Source: Rhinopithecus roxellana (lineage: Eukaryota > Chordata > Mammalia > Primates > Cercopithecidae). Taken from it: DNA of 64,000 nt. The stretch spans positions 43,728,156-43,792,155 of the forward strand of contig NC_044568.1 of assembly GCF_007565055.1 (NCBI RefSeq), given 5' to 3'. Below are positions 47,401-62,726 of the stretch, piece by piece. Numbering within the stretch: position 1 is the first letter of the stretch; the number at the start of each line of letters is the position of its first letter. The notes under the pieces were generated by a model that saw only the letters and a list, made by a program, of their open reading frames with translations, was not told where the DNA came from and ran no database searches. The translations under genes were made by a program, and so were the position numbers.

Positions 47401-49670
47401 GGTTAGATACTACGTAGCGCAGTGAAGATAACGGTGACAAAGGATATATCCTCAGATGAGAACTAGAAAGAAGCTTCTTAAGAACTTCTTGGTGATGTGT
47501 GAATTCATCTCAGAGAGTTACACTTATGTTTCGTGGAGCAGTCCTTTAACACTGTGTTTGAGGAAACTGGAAGGGCTTCTTTGGATCGCATTGAGGCCTA
47601 CGCTGATAAAGGTAATTTCATCTGTTCAATACGTGAAAGAAACTTTCTGAGAAACTTCTTCCTGATCAGTGAGTTCATCTCACAGACTTACACCTTAGAC
47701 GTCAGGAAGCACTTTGCTAACACTCTTTTCGTGGAAACTGCAAAGTGATATTTGGGAGCCCCTTGGGGCCCATTGTGAAAAAGGAAATATCTTCACATAA
47801 TAACTAGAGGGAAGCTTGCTGAGAGATTGCTTTCTGATATGTGACTTCATAACGCAGAGTTCCACCCTTCCCTTCTTGGAACAGTTTGCTAACACTGTTG
47901 TCGTGGATTCTGCAAAGTGATAATTGGGGGCCAACAGGGGCCCAGAGTTTAAAAGGAAGTATCCTCACATAAAAACTAGAAAGAAGCTTTCTGAGAGATT
48001 GCTTTCTGATGCGTGACTTCATCACACAGAGTTCCTCCCTTCCCTTCTTGGAAGAGTTTGCTAACACTGTTGTCGCGGATTCAGCAAGGTGATATTTGGG
48101 AGCCCATAAGGGCCCATATGGAAAAGGAAGTATCCTCACATAATAACTAGAGAGAAGCTATCTGAGAGTTCCCTTACTGATGTGTGACTTCATCACACAG
48201 AGTTCCACCCTTCCCTTCTTGAAACAGTTTGATAACAGTTTTGTCGTGGATTCTGCAAAGTGATATTTGGGAGCTCATTGAGGGGTATGGTGAAAAAGGA
48301 AATATCCTCAGATTAAAACTGGACAGATGCCTTCTGAGAAACTGCATTGCATGTCTGAATGCAACTGACAGAGTTACACGTTTCTCTTCAGTGATCAGTT
48401 TGTTAAAACAGTTTCTGGAAATCTGCAGTTAGATAACTCATAGCGCAATGAAGCTTATGGTGACAAAGGAAATATCCGCAGATGAAAACTAGAAAGAAGC
48501 TTTCGTAGAAAATTCTTGGTGATGTGTGAATTCACCTCACAGAGTTACACTTATGTTTCATGGAGCAGTCCTTTAACACCGTCTTTGAGGAACCTGAGAA
48601 AGGCTTCTTTGGATCGCATTGAGCCCTACCCTGATAAAGGAAATTTCATCAGTTCAAAACGTGAAAGAAACTTTCTGAGAAACTTCTTTCTGATCAGTGA
48701 GTTCGTCTCACAGACTTACAATTTACACCTCATGGAACAGTTTGCTTAACTCTTTTCGTGGAAACTGCAAAGTGATATTTGGGAGGCCATAGGGGCCCTA
48801 GGTGAAAAAGGAAATATCCTCACATAATAACTAGAGAGAAGCTTTCTGAGAGATTGCTTTCTGATGTGTGACTTCATCACACAGAGTTCCACCCTTCCAT
48901 TCTTGGAACAGTTTGCTAACACTGTTGTCGTGGATTCTGCAAATTGATATTTGGGAGCTCATGTGGGCTACAGTGAAAAAGGAAATATCCTCAGATTAAA
49001 ACTGGAAAGAAGCCTTCTGAGAAACTGCATTGCCATATGTGAATGCATCTCACAGAATTACACGTTTCTCTTCAGTGATCAGTTTGTTCACACAGTTTCC
49101 TTTAAATCTGCAATTAGATACTTCATAGTGCAAAGAAGCTTACGGGGACAAAGGAAATATCCTCAGACGAAAACCCGAAAGAAGCTTTCGTAGAAACTTC
49201 TTGGAGATGTGTGAATTCATCTCTCAGAGTTACACTTATGTTTCATGGAGCAGTCCATTAACACTGTCTTTGAGGAACCTGAGAAGGGCTTCTTTGGTTC
49301 GCATTGTGGCCTACGCTGATAAAGGAAATTTCCTTAGTTCAAAACGTGAAAGAAGCTTTCTGAGAAACTTCATTCTCATCAGTGAGATCATCTCAAAGGC
49401 TTATAAATTAGATCTCAGGAGGCACTTTTCTAACACTCTTTTCGTGGAAACTGCAAAGTGATATTTGGGAGCCCTTAGGGGCCCATGGTGAAAAAGGAAG
49501 AATCCTGACCTAATAACTAGAGAGAAGCTTTCTGAGAGGTTGCTTTCTGATGTGTGACTTCATCACACAGAGTTCCACCCTTCCCTTCTGGGAAGAGTTT
49601 GCTAACACTGTTGTCATGAAATCTGCAAAGTGATATCTGGGTGCCCATAGGGGCCCATGGTGAAAAAGGA

Positions 49671-49684
49671 TCAGTGATCAGTGA
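49671..49684 (+). other. 14-base insertion TCAGTGATCAGTGA, copy 3
   Basis: This is the same insertion at the same monomer position as at 31448. The surrounding unit (about 48.95-50.05 kb) resembles the unit at 31.0-32.3 kb, including 'gagatcatctcaaa' in the A monomer and 'attccaccctac' in a B' monomer. Confidence 0.85.
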
Positions 49685-52600
49685 ATATCCTCACATAATA
49701 ACTAGAGAGATGCTTTCTGAGAGATTGCTTTCTGATGTGTGACTTCATCACACAGAATTCCACCCTACCATTCTTGGAAGAGTTTGCTAACACTCTTGCC
49801 GTGGATTCTGCAAAGTGATATTTGGGAGCCCTTAGGGGCCAATGGTGAAAAAGGAACTATCCTCACATAATAACTAGAGAGAAGCTTTCTGAGAGATTGC
49901 TTTCAAATATGTGACTTCATCACACAGAGTTCCACCCTTCCCTTCCTGGAACAGTTTGCTAACACTGTTGTCGTGGATTCTGGAAAGTGACATTTGGGAG
50001 CTCATTGAGGCCTATGGTGAAAAAGGAAATATCCTCAGATTAAAACTGGAGAGAAGCCTTTTGAGAAAATGCATTGCCATGTATGAATGCAACTCATAGA
50101 GTTACACGTTTCTCTTCAGTGGTCAGTTTTTCATCACAGTTTTCTGGAAATCTGCAATTAGATACTTCATAGCGCAATGAAGTTACGGTGACAAAGGAAA
50201 TATCCTCAGATGAAAACTAGAAAGAAGCTTCCTGAGAAACTTCTTGGTGATGTGAGAATTCATCTCACAGAGTTACACTTATGTTTCATGGAGCAATCCA
50301 TTAACAATGTCTTTGAGAAACCTGAGAAGGGCTTTTTTGGATCGCATTGAGGCCTACGCTGATAAAGGAAATTTCATCAGTTCAAAATGTGAAAGAAACT
50401 TTCCGAGAAACTCCTTTCTGAACAGTGAGTTCATCTCACAGACTTACAACTTAGACCTCAGGAAGCACTTTGCTAACACTCTTTTCGAGGAAACTGTAAA
50501 GTGATATTTGGGAGCCCATAGGGACCTATGGTGAAAACGGAAATATCCTCACATAATAACTAGAGAGAAGCTTTCTGAGAGATTGCTTTAGGGTGTGTGA
50601 CTTCATCACACAGAGTTCCACCCTTCCCTCCTTGGAACAGTTTGCTAACACTGTTGTCGTGGATCCTGCAAAGTGATATTTGGGAGCCCATAGGGACCCA
50701 GAGTGAAAACGGAAGTGTCCTCACATAAAAAGTAGACAGAAGCTTTCTGAGAGATTGCTTTCTGATAGGTGACTTCATCACACAGAGTTCCATACTTCCC
50801 TTTTTGGAAAAGTTTGCTAACACTGTTATCGTGGATTCTGCAAAGTGATATATGGAGCTCCTTGAGGGCTATGGTGAAAAAGGAAACATCCTCAGTTTAA
50901 AACTGGAAGGAAGCCTTCTGAGAAACTGCATTGCCATGTGTGAATGCAACTCACAGAGTTACACGTTTCTCTTCAGTGATCAGTTTGGTAACACAGTTTT
51001 CTGGATATCTGCAATTAGATACTTCATAGCGCAATGAAGCTTACGGTGACAAAGGAGATATCCTCAGATGAAAACTAGAAAGAAGATTTCTGAGAAACTT
51101 CTTGGTGATGTTTGAATTCATCTCACAGAGTTACACTTATGTTTCGTGGAGCAGTCCATTAACACTGTCTTTGAGGAACCTGAGAAGGGCTTCTTTAGAT
51201 CGTATTGAGGCCGACGCTGATAAAGGAAATTTCATGAGTTCAAAACATGAAAAAAGCTTTCTCAGAAACTTCTTTCTGATCAGTGAGTTCATCTCACAGA
51301 CTTACAACTTAGACCTCAGTAAGCAGTTTGCTAACACTGTTTTCGTGGAAACCGCAAAGTGACATTTGGGAGCCCACAGGGGCCAATGGTGAAAGAGGAA
51401 ATATCCTCACATAATAACTAGAGAGAAGCTTTCTGAGAGATTGCTTTCTGAAGTGTTACTTCATCACACAAAGTTCCACACTTCCCTTCTTGGAACAGTT
51501 TGCTAAGACTGTTGTCGTGGACACTGCAAAGTGATATTTGGGAGCTGATTGAGGGCTATGGTGAAAAAGGAAATATCCTCCGATTAAAACTGGAAAGAAG
51601 CCTTCTGAGAAGCTGCATTGTCTTCTGTGAATGCATCTCACACAGTTACATGTTTCTCTTCAGTGATCCGTTTGTTAACACAGTTTTATGGAAATCTGCA
51701 ATTAGATATTTCGTAGCGTAATGAAGCTTACGGTGAAAAAGGACATATCCTCAGAGGAAAACTAGAAAGAAGCTTTCTTAGAAACTTCTTGGTGATGTGT
51801 GATTTCATCTCAAAGAGTTACACTTGTGTTTCGTTTAGGAGTCCATTTACACTGTCTGAGGAACCTGAGAAGGGCTTCTTTGGATCGCATTGAGGCCTAC
51901 GCTGATAAAGGAAATTTATTCAGTTCAAAACGTGAAAGAAACTTTCCGAGAAACTCCTTTCTGAACAGTGAGTTCATCTCACAGACTTACAACTTAGACC
52001 TCAGGAAGCAGTTTGGTAACACTCGTTTCGTGGAAACTGCAAAGTGATATTTGGGACCCCATAGGGGCCCATGGTGAAAAAGGAAATATCCTCACATAAT
52101 AACTAGAGAGAAGCTTTCTGAGAGATTGCTTTCTGATGTGTGACTTCTTCCCACAGATTTTCCACCCTTCCCTTCTTGGAACAGCTTGCTAACACTGTTG
52201 TCGTGGATTCTGCAAAGTGACATTTGGGAGCCCATAAGGGCCCATGGTGAAAAAGGAGGTATCCACACATAAGAAATAGAGAGAAGCTTTCTGAGAGATT
52301 GCTATCTGATGTGTGAACTCATCATACAGAGTTCCACCCTTCCCTTCTTGGAACAGTTTGCTAACACTTTTGTCGTGGATTCTGGAAAGTGATATTTGGA
52401 AGCTCATTGAGGGCTGTGGTGAAAAAGGAAATATCCTCAGATTAAAACTGGAAAGAAGCCTTTTGAGAAAATGCATTGTCATGTATGAATGCAACTCATA
52501 GAATTACACGTTTCTCTTCAGTGATCAGTTTTTTAACACAGTTTTCTGGAAATCTGCAATTAGATACTTCATAGCCCAATGAAGCTTACGGTGACAAACG

Positions 52601-55600
52601 AAAAATCCTCAGATGAAAACTAGAAAGAACCTTTCTGAGAAACTTCTTGGTGATGTGAAAATTCATCTCACAGAGTTACACTTATGTTTCGTTTAGCAGT
52701 CCATTAACAATGTCTTTGAGGAACATGAGAAGGGCTTCTTTGGATCGCATTGAGGCCTTCGCTGATAAAGGTAATTTCATCAGTTCAAAACGTAAAAGAA
52801 ACTTTCCAAGAAACCCCTTTCTGAACAGTGAGTTCATCTCACAGACTTACACCTTAGACCTCAGGAGGCAGTTTGCTAACACTATTTTCGTGGATTCTGC
52901 AAAGTGATAATTGGGAGGCCATAGAGGCCCATGGTGAGAAAGGAAGTATCCTCACATAAATACTAGACAGAAGCTTTCTGAGATATTGCTTTCTGATGTG
53001 TGACTTCATCACACAGAGTTCCACCCTTCCCTTCTTGAAAGAGTTTGCTAACCCTGTTGTCGTGGATTCTGCAAAGTGATATATGGGAGCTCATTGAGAG
53101 CTATGGTGAAAAAGGAAATATCCTCAGATTAAAACTGGAAAGAAGCCTTCTGAGAAACTGCATTGCCATGTGTGAATGCAACTCACAGAGTTACACGTTT
53201 CTCTTCAGTGATCAGTTTGTTAACACAGTTTTCTGGAAATCTGTAATTAGATACTTCATAGCGCAATGAAGCTTACAGTGACAAAGGAACTGTCCTCAGA
53301 TGAAAATTAGAAAGAAGCTTTCCTAGAAACTTCTTAGTGATGAGTGAATTCATCTCACAGAGATACACTTACGTAACGTGGAGCAGTCCGTTAACACTGT
53401 CTTTGAGGAAACCGAGAAGGGCTTCTTTGGATCGCATTGAGGCCTACGTTGATAAAGGAAATGTCATCAGTTCAAACCGTGAAAGAAGTGTTCGGAGAAA
53501 CTTCTTTCTGATCGGTGAGTTCATCTCACAGACTTACAACTTAGACCTCAGGAAGCAGTTTGCTAACACTCGTTTCGTGGAAACTGCAAAGTGATATTTG
53601 GGAGCCCTTTGGGGCCCATGGTGAAAAAGGAAATATCCTCACATAATAACTAGAGAGAAGCTTTCTAAGAGATTGCTTTCTGATGTGTGATTTTATCCCA
53701 CAGATTTTCCACCCTTCCCTTCTTGGAACAGCTTGCTAACACTGTTGTCCTGGATACTGCAAAGTGACATTTAGGAGCCCATAAGGGCCCATGGTGAAAA
53801 AGGAAGTATCCTCACATAAAAAATAGAGAGAAGCTTTCTGAGAGATAGCTATCTGATGTGTGACTTCATCACACGGAGTTCCACCCTTCCCTTCTTGGAA
53901 CAGTTTTCTAACACTGTTGTCGTGGATTCTGCAAAGTGACATTTGGGTGCTCATTGAGGGCTATGGTGAAAAGGAAACGTCCTCAGATTAAAACAGGAAA
54001 GAAGCCTTCTGAGAAACTGCATTGCCATGTCTGAATGCAACTCACAGATTTACACATTTCTCTTCACAGATCAGTTTGTTAACACAGTTTCTGGAATCCT
54101 GCAATTAGATTGCTCGTACCGCAATGAAGCTTACGTTGACAAAGGAAATATCCTCAGATGAAAACTAGAAAGAAGGTTTCTTAGAAACTTCTTGGTGATG
54201 TGTGAATTCATCTCACAGAGTTACACTTATGTTTATTGGAGCAGTCCATTGACACTGTCTTTGAGGAACCTGAGAAGGGCTTCTTTGGATCGCATTGAGG
54301 CCTACGCTGATAAAGGAAATTTCATAAGTTCAAAACGTGAAAGAAGCTTTCTGAGAAACTTCTTTCTGATCAGTGAGTTCGTCTCACAGACTTACAACTT
54401 AGACCTCAGAAAACAGTTTACTAACACTCTTTTCATGGAAACTGCAAAGTGATATTTGGGAGCCCATAAGGGCCCATCGTGAAAAAGGAAATATCCTCAC
54501 ATAATAACTAGAGAGAAGCTTTCTGAGAGATTGCTTTCTGATGTGTGATTTCATCACACAGAGTTCCACCCTTCCCTTCTTGGAACAGTTTGCTAACACT
54601 GTTTTCGTGGATTCTGCAAAGTGATATTTGGGAGCCTATTGAGGGCTAAGGTGAAAAAGGAAATATCCTCAGATTAAAACTGGAAAGAAGCCTTCTGAGA
54701 AACTGCATTGCCATGTGTGAATGCACCTCACAGAGTTACACGTTTCTCTTCAGCGATCAGTTTGTTAACACAGTTTTCTGGGAATCTGCAATTAGATACT
54801 TCATAGCCTAATGAAGCTTACGGTGAAAAAGGAAATATCCTCAGATGAAAACTAGAAAGAAGCTTTCTGAGAATCTTCTTGATGATGTGTGAATTCATCT
54901 CACAGAGTTACACTTATGTTTCGTGGAGCAGCCCATTAACACTGTCTTTGAGGAACCTGAGAAGGGCTTCCTTGGATCGCATTGAGGCCTACGCTGATAA
55001 AGGGAATTTCATCAGTTCAAAACGTGAAGGAAGCTTTCTGAGAAACTTCTTTCTTATCTGTGATTTCATCTCACAGACTTCTAACCTAGACTTCAGGAAG
55101 CAGTTTGCTAGCACTCTTTAGGTGCAATCTGGAAAGTGACATTTGGGAGCCCATAGGGCCCATGGTGAATAAGGAAATATACTCACAGTATAACTAGAGA
55201 GAAGCTTTCTGAGAGATTGCTTTCTGATTTGTGACTTCATCACCCAGAGTTCCACACTTCCCTTCTTGGAACAGTTTGCTAACACTGTTGTCGTGGATTC
55301 TGCAAAGTGTTATTTGGGAGCCCATAGGGGCCCATGGTGAAAAAGAAATAACATCACATAAGAAATAGAGAGAAACTTTCTGAGAGATTGCTTTCCGATA
55401 TGTGACTTCATCACACTGAGTTCCACCCTTCCCTTCTTGGAACAGTTTGCTAACACTGTTGTCGTGGATTCTGCAAAGTGATATTTGGGATCCCGTAGGG
55501 CCCATGGTGTAAACGCAAGTATCCTCACATAAGAACTAGGGAGAAGCTTTCTGAGAGATTGCTTTCTGATATGTGACTTCATCACACAGAGCTCCACCCT

Positions 55601-58600
55601 TGCCTTCTGGAACAGTTTGCTAACAGTGTTGTGGTGGATTCTGCAAAGTGATATTCTGGAGCCCATAGGGGCCCATACTGAAAAAGGAAGTATCCTCACA
55701 TAAAAACTACAGAGAAGCTTTCTGAGAGATTGCTTTCTGATATGTGACTTCATCACACAGAGTTCCACCCTTCCCTTCTTGGAATAGTTTGCTAAAACTG
55801 TTGTCATGGATTCTGCAAAGTGACATTTGGGAGCTCATTGAGGGCTATGGTGGAAAAGGAAATATCCTCAGATTAAAGCTGGAAAGAAGCCTTCTCAGGA
55901 ACTGCATTGCCATGTGTGAATGCAACTCACAGAGTCAAACTTTTCTCTTCAGTGATCAGTTTGGTAACACAGTTTTCTGGAAATCTACACTTAGATACTT
56001 CATAGAGCAATGAAGCTTATGGTGACAAAGGAAATATCCTCAAATGAAAACTAGAAAGAAGATTTCTTAGAAACTTCTTGGTGAAGTGTGAATGCATCTC
56101 ACAGAGTTACACTTATGTTTCGTGGAGCAGTCCATTTACACTGTCTTTGAGGACCCTAAGAAAGGCTTCTTTGGATCGCATTGAGGCCGACGCTGATAAA
56201 GGAAATTTCAACAGTTCAAAACGTGAAAGAAGCTTTCTGAGCAACTTCTTTCTGATCAGTGAGTTCTTCTCACAGACTTACAACTTTGGCCTCAGGAAAC
56301 AGTTTGCTAACACTCTTTTCGTGGAAACTGCAAAGTGATATTTGGGAGCCCATAGGGGCCCATGGTGAAAAAGCAAGTATCCTCACATAAGAACTAGAGA
56401 GAAACATTCTGAGAGATTGCTTTCTGATATGTGACTTCATCACACAGAGTTCCACCCTTCCCTTCTTGGAACAGGTTGCTAACACTGTTGTCGTGGATTC
56501 TGCAAAGTTATATTTCGGATCCCATAGGGGCCCAGGGTGAAAAAGCCAGTATCCTCAAATAAGAACTAGAATGAAGCTTTCTGAGAGATTGCTTTCTGAT
56601 GTGTGACTTCATCTGACAGAGTTCCACCCTTCCCTTCTTGGAACAGTTTGCTAACACTGTTTTCGTGGTTTCTGCAAAGTGATATTTGAGAGCCCATAGG
56701 GGCCCATGGTGAAAAAGGAAGTATCCTCACATAAAAACCAGAGAGAAGCTTTGTGAGAGATTGCTCTCTGATAAGTGACTTCATCACACAGAATTCCACG
56801 CTTCCCTTCATGGAACAGTTTGCTGACACTGTTTTCGTGGATTCTGCAAAGTGATATTTGGGCGCTTATTGGGGGCTATGCTGAAAAAGAAAATATCCTC
56901 AGATTAAAACTGGAAAGAAGCCGTCTGAGAAACTGCATTGCCATGTGTCAATGCAACTCACCGAGTTACACGTTTCTTTTCAGTGATCAGTTTGTTAACA
57001 CAGTTTTCTGGAAATCTGCAATTAGATACTTCATAGCCCAATGAAACTTACGGTGACAAAGGAAATATCCTCAGAGGAAAACTAGAAAGAAGCTTTCTTA
57101 GAAACTTCTTGGTGATGTGTGAATTCATCTCACAGAGTTTCACTTATGTTTCGTGGAGCAGTGCATTGACACTATATTTGAGGAACCCGAGAAGGGATTC
57201 TTTGGATCGCCTTGAGGCCTACGCTGATAAAGGAAATTTCTTCAGTTCAAAACGTGAAAGAAGCTTTCTGAGAAACTCCTTTCTGGTCAGTGAGTTCATC
57301 TCACAGACTTACAACTTAGACCTCAGGAAGCAGTTTGCTAACACTCTTTTCATGGAAACTGCAAAGTGGTATTTTTGAACCCATAGGGGCAAATAATGGA
57401 AAAGGAAATATCCACACATAATAACTAAAGAGAAGCTTTCTGAGAGATTCCTTTCTGATGTGTGACTTCATCACACAGAGTACCACACTTCCCTTCTTGG
57501 AACAGTTTGCTCACACTGTTTTCGTGCATTCTGCAAAGTGATATTTGGGAGCCGATAGGGGCCCAGCTTGAAAAAGGAAATATCCTCACATAATAACTAG
57601 AGAGAAGCTTTCTGAGAGATTGCTTTCTGATGTGTGAATTCATCACACAGAGTTCCACCCTTCCCTTCTTGGAACAGCTTGCTAACACTGTTGTCGTGGA
57701 TTCTGCGAAGTGATATGTGGGAGCCCATGGGGGCCCATGATGAAAAAAGAAGTATCCTCATATAAGAACTAGAGAGAAGCGTTCTGACAGATTGCTTTCT
57801 GATATGTGACTTCATCATACAGAGTTCCACCCTTCCCTACTTGGAACAGTTTGCTAACACTGTTGTCGAGGATTCTGCAAAGTGATATTTGAGAGCTCAA
57901 TGAGGGCTATGGTGCAAATGGAAGTATCCTCAGATTAAAACTGGAAAGAAGCCTTCTGAGAAACTGCATTGCCATGTGTGAATGCAACTCACAGAGTTAC
58001 ACATTTCTCTTCAGTGATCAGTTTGTTAACACAGTTTTCTGGAAATCTGCAATTAGATACTTCATAGCGCAATATAGCTTACGGTGACAAAGGAAATATC
58101 CTGAGGTGAAAACTACAAGGAAGATTTCTAGAAACTTCTAGGTGATGTGTGAATTCATGTCACAGAGTTACACTTATGTTTCTTGGAGCAGTCCATTAAC
58201 ACTGTCTTTGAGGAAACTCTGAAGGGCTTCTTTGGATCACATTGAGGACTACGCTGATAAAGGAATTGTCATCAGTTCAAAACGTGAAAGAATATTTCTG
58301 AGAAACTTCTTTCTCGTCAGTGAGTTCATCTCACAGACTTACAACTTAGACCTCAAGAAGCAGTTTGCTAACACTCTTTTCGTGGAAACTGCAATGTGAT
58401 ATTTGGGAGCCCATAGGGGCCCATGGTGAAAAAGGAAATATCCTCACATAATAACTAGAGAGCAGCTGTCTGAGAGACTGCTTTCTGATATGTGACTTCA
58501 TCCCACAGAGTTCCTCCCTTCCATTCTTGGAACAGTTTGCTAACACTGTTGTCGTAGATTCTGCAAAGTGATATTTGGGAGCCCATAGGGGCCAATGGTG

Positions 58601-61600
58601 AAAAAGTAAGGATCCTCACATAAAAACCAGAGAGGAGTTTCTGAGAGATTGTTTTCTGATGTGTGACTTCATCACACCGAGTTCCACCCTTCTCTTCTTG
58701 GAACAGTTTGCTAACACTGTTGTCGTGGATTCTGCAAAGTGATATATGGGAGCTCATTGAGGGCTATGGCGAAAAAGGAACTATCCTCAGATTAAAACTG
58801 GAAAAAAGCCTTCTGAGAAACTTCATTGGATGTGTGAATGCAACTCACAGAGTTACACGTTTCTCTTCAGTGATCGGTTTGTCAACACAGTTTTCTGGAA
58901 ATCTGCAATGAGATACTTCATAGCGCAATGAAGCTTAAGGTGACAAAGGAAATATACTCAGATGAAAACTAGAAAAAGCTTTGGAAGAATCTTCTTGGTG
59001 ATGTGTGAATTCATCTCACAGAGTTACCGTTATGTTATGTGGAACAGTCCATTAACACTCTCTGTGAGGAACCTGACAAGGGCTTCTGCGGATCGCATTG
59101 AGGCCTACGCTGATAAAGGAAATTCCATCAGTTCAAAACTTGAAACAAGCTTTCTGAGAAGCTTCTTTCTGATCAGTGAGTTCATCTCACACACTTACTA
59201 CTTAGACCTCAGGAAGCAGTTTGCTAACAATCTTTTCATGCAAACTGGAAAGTGATATTTGGGTACCCATAGGCTTCCCCATGGTGAAAAAGGAAATATC
59301 CTCACATAATAAGTAGTGAGGAGCTTTCTGAGAGATTGCTTTCTGATGTGTGACTTCATTACACAGAGTTCCACCCTTCCCTTCTTGGAACAGTTTGCTA
59401 ACACTTTTGTCGTGGATTCTGCAGAGTGATATTTGGGAGCCCATAGGGGCCCATGGTGAAAAAGGTAGTATCCTCACATAAAACTAGAGAGAAGCTTTCT
59501 GAGAGATTGCTTTCTGGTGTGTGACTTCATCACACAGAAATTCACCATTCCCTTCTTGGAACAGTTTGCTAACACTGTTGTCGTGGATTCTGCAGAGTGA
59601 TATTTGGGAGCCCTTAGGGGCTCAGGGTGAAAAAGGAAGTTTCCTCACATAAAAACTAGACTGAACCTTTCTGTGAGCTTGCATTCCGATGTGTGACTTC
59701 ATCACATATAGTTCCACCCTACCCTTTTTGTAACAGTTTCCTAACACTGTTGACATGGATTCTGCAAAGTAATATTTGGGAGCTCATTGAGGGCTATGGT
59801 GAAAAAGGAAATATCCTCATATTAAAACTGGAAAGAAGCCTTCTGATAAACTGCATTGCCATGTGTGAATGCAACTCACAGAGTTACATGTTTCTCTTCA
59901 GTGATCAGTTTGTTAACACAGTTTTCTGGAAATCTGCAATTAGATACTTCATAGTGCAATGAAGCTTACGGTGACAAAGGAAATATCCTCAGATGAAAAC
60001 GAGGAAGAAGCTTTCTGAGAAACTTCTTGTTGATGTGTGAATTCATCTCACAGCGTTACACTTATGTTTCGTGGAGCAGTCCATTAACACTGTCCTTGAG
60101 GAAAATGAGAAGTGCTTCTTTCGATCGCATTGAGGCCTACGCTGATAAAGGAAATTTCATCAGTTCAAAACGTGAAAGAAGCTTTCTGAGAAACTTCTTT
60201 CTAATCAGTGAGTTCGTCTCACAGACTTACAACTTACACCTCATTAAACAGTTTGCTAACACTCTTTTCGTGGAAACTGCAAAGTGATATTTGGGAGCCC
60301 ATAGGGGCCCGAGGTGAAAAAGGAAATATCCTCACATAATAACTAGATAGAAGCTCTCTGAGATATTGCTTTCTCATGTGTGAATTCATCACACAGAGTT
60401 CCACCCTTCCCTTCTTGGGACAGTTTGCTAACACTGTTGTTGTGGATTCTGCAAAGTGATATTTGGGAGCCCATAGGGGCCCATGGTGAAAAAGGATGTA
60501 TCCTCACATAAAAACTAGAGAGAAGCTTTCTGAGAGATTGCTTTCTGATGTGTGACTTCATCACACAGAGTTCCCCCCTTCCATTCCTGGAACAGTTTGC
60601 TAACACTGTTGTCCTGTATTCTTCAAAGTGATATTTGGGAGCCCATAGGGGCGCATGGTGAACATGGAAGTATCCTCACATAAAAACTTGAGAGAAGCTT
60701 CCTGAGAGATTGCTTTCTGATATGTGACTTCATCACACACGGTTCCTCACTTCCCTCCTTGGAACGGTTTGCTATCACTGTTGTCGGGGATTCGCAAACG
60801 GATATTTTGGAGCTCATTGAGGGCTATGGTGAAAAAGGAAATATCCTCAGATTAAAACTGGAAAGAAGCCTTCTGAGAAACTGCAGTGCCATATGTGAAT
60901 GCATCTCACAGAGTTACACGTTTCTCTTCAGTGATCATTTTGTTAACACCGTTTTCTTTAAATCTGCATTTAGATACTTCATAGCGCAAAGAAGCTTACG
61001 GGTAAAAAGGAAATATCCTCAGACGATAACTAGAAAGAAGCTTTCGTAGAAACTTCTTGGTGATGTGTGAATTCATCTCTCAGAGTTACACTTATGTTTC
61101 GTGGGGCAGTCCATTAACACTGTCTTTGAGGAACCTGAGAAGGGCTTCTTTGGATCGCATTGAGGCCTATGCTGATAAAGGAAATTTCATTAGTTCAAAA
61201 CGTGACAGAAGCTTTCTGAGAATCTTCTTTCTGATCAGTGAGATCATCTCAAAGAATTATAACTTAGATCTCAGGAGGCAGTTTTCTAACACTCTTTTCG
61301 TGGAAACTGCAAAGTGATATTTGGGAGCCCTTAGGGGCCCATGGTGAAAAAGGAAGAATCCTCACTTAATAACTGGAGAGTATCTTTCTGAGAGATTGCT
61401 TTCTGATGTGTGACTTCATCACACAGAATTCCACCCTACGATTCTTGGAACAGTTTGCTAACACTGTTGTCGTGGATTCTGCAAAGTGATATTTGGGAGC
61501 CCTCAGGGGCCAATGGTGAAAAAGGAAGTATCCTCACATAATAACTTGAGAGAAGCTTTCTGAGAGATTCCTTTCCGATGTGTGAGTTCATCTCACAGAT

Positions 61601-62726
61601 TTTCCACCCTTCCCTTCTTGGAACAGCTTGCTAACAGTGTTGTCGTGGATTCTGCAAAGTGATATTCGGGAGCCCATAGGGGCCCATGGTGAAAAAGGAA
61701 GTATCCTCACATAAAAACTAGAGAGAAGCTTTCTGAGAGATTCCTTTCCGTTGTGTGAGTTCATCACACAGAGTTCCACCCTTCCCTTCTTGGAACAGTT
61801 TGCTAACACTGTTGTCGTGGATTCTGGAAAGTGATATTTGGGAGCTCATTGAGGGCTATGGCAAAAAAGGAAATATCCTCAGATTAAAACTGGAAAGAGC
61901 CCTCTGAGAAACTGCGTTACCATGTGTCAATGCAACTGACAGAGTTACACGTTTCTCTTCAGTGATCAGTTTGTTAACACTGTGTTCTGGAAATCTATAA
62001 TGAGATACTTCACAGCGCAATGAAGCTTACGGTGACAAAGGAACTGTCCTCAGATGAAAACTAGAAAGAAGCTTTCTTAGAAACTTCTTAGTGATGTGTG
62101 AATTCATCTCACCACGTTACACTTATGTTTCGTTGAGCAGTCAATTAACACTGTCTTTGAGGACCCTGAGAAAGGCTTATTTGGATTGCATTGAGGCCTC
62201 CCATGATAAACGAAACTTCATCAGTTCAAAACGTTAAAGAAGCTTTCTGAGAAACTTCTTTCTGATCAGTGAGTTCATCTCACAGACTTACACATTAGAC
62301 CTCAGGAAGCAGTTTGCTAACACTCTTTCCTTGGAAACTGGAAAGTGATATTTGGGACCCATTGGGGCCCATGGTGAAAAAGGAAATATCCTCACATAAT
62401 AACTAGAGAGAAGCTTTCTGAGAGATTGCTTTCTGATGTGTGACTTCATCACACAGAGTTCCAACCTTCCCTTTTTGAACAGTTTGCTAACACGGTTGTC
62501 GTGGATTCTGCAAAGTGATATTTTGGAGCACATGGGGCCGATGGTGAAAAAGGAAGTATCCTCACAAAATGACTAGAGAGAAGCTGTCTGAGAGATTGGT
62601 TTCTGATGTGCGACTTCATCACACAGAGTTCCACCCTTCCCTTCTTGGAACAGTTTGCTAACACTGTTGTCGTGCATTCTGCAAAGTGATATTTGGGAGC
62701 CCATAGGGGCCCATGGTGAAAAAGGA

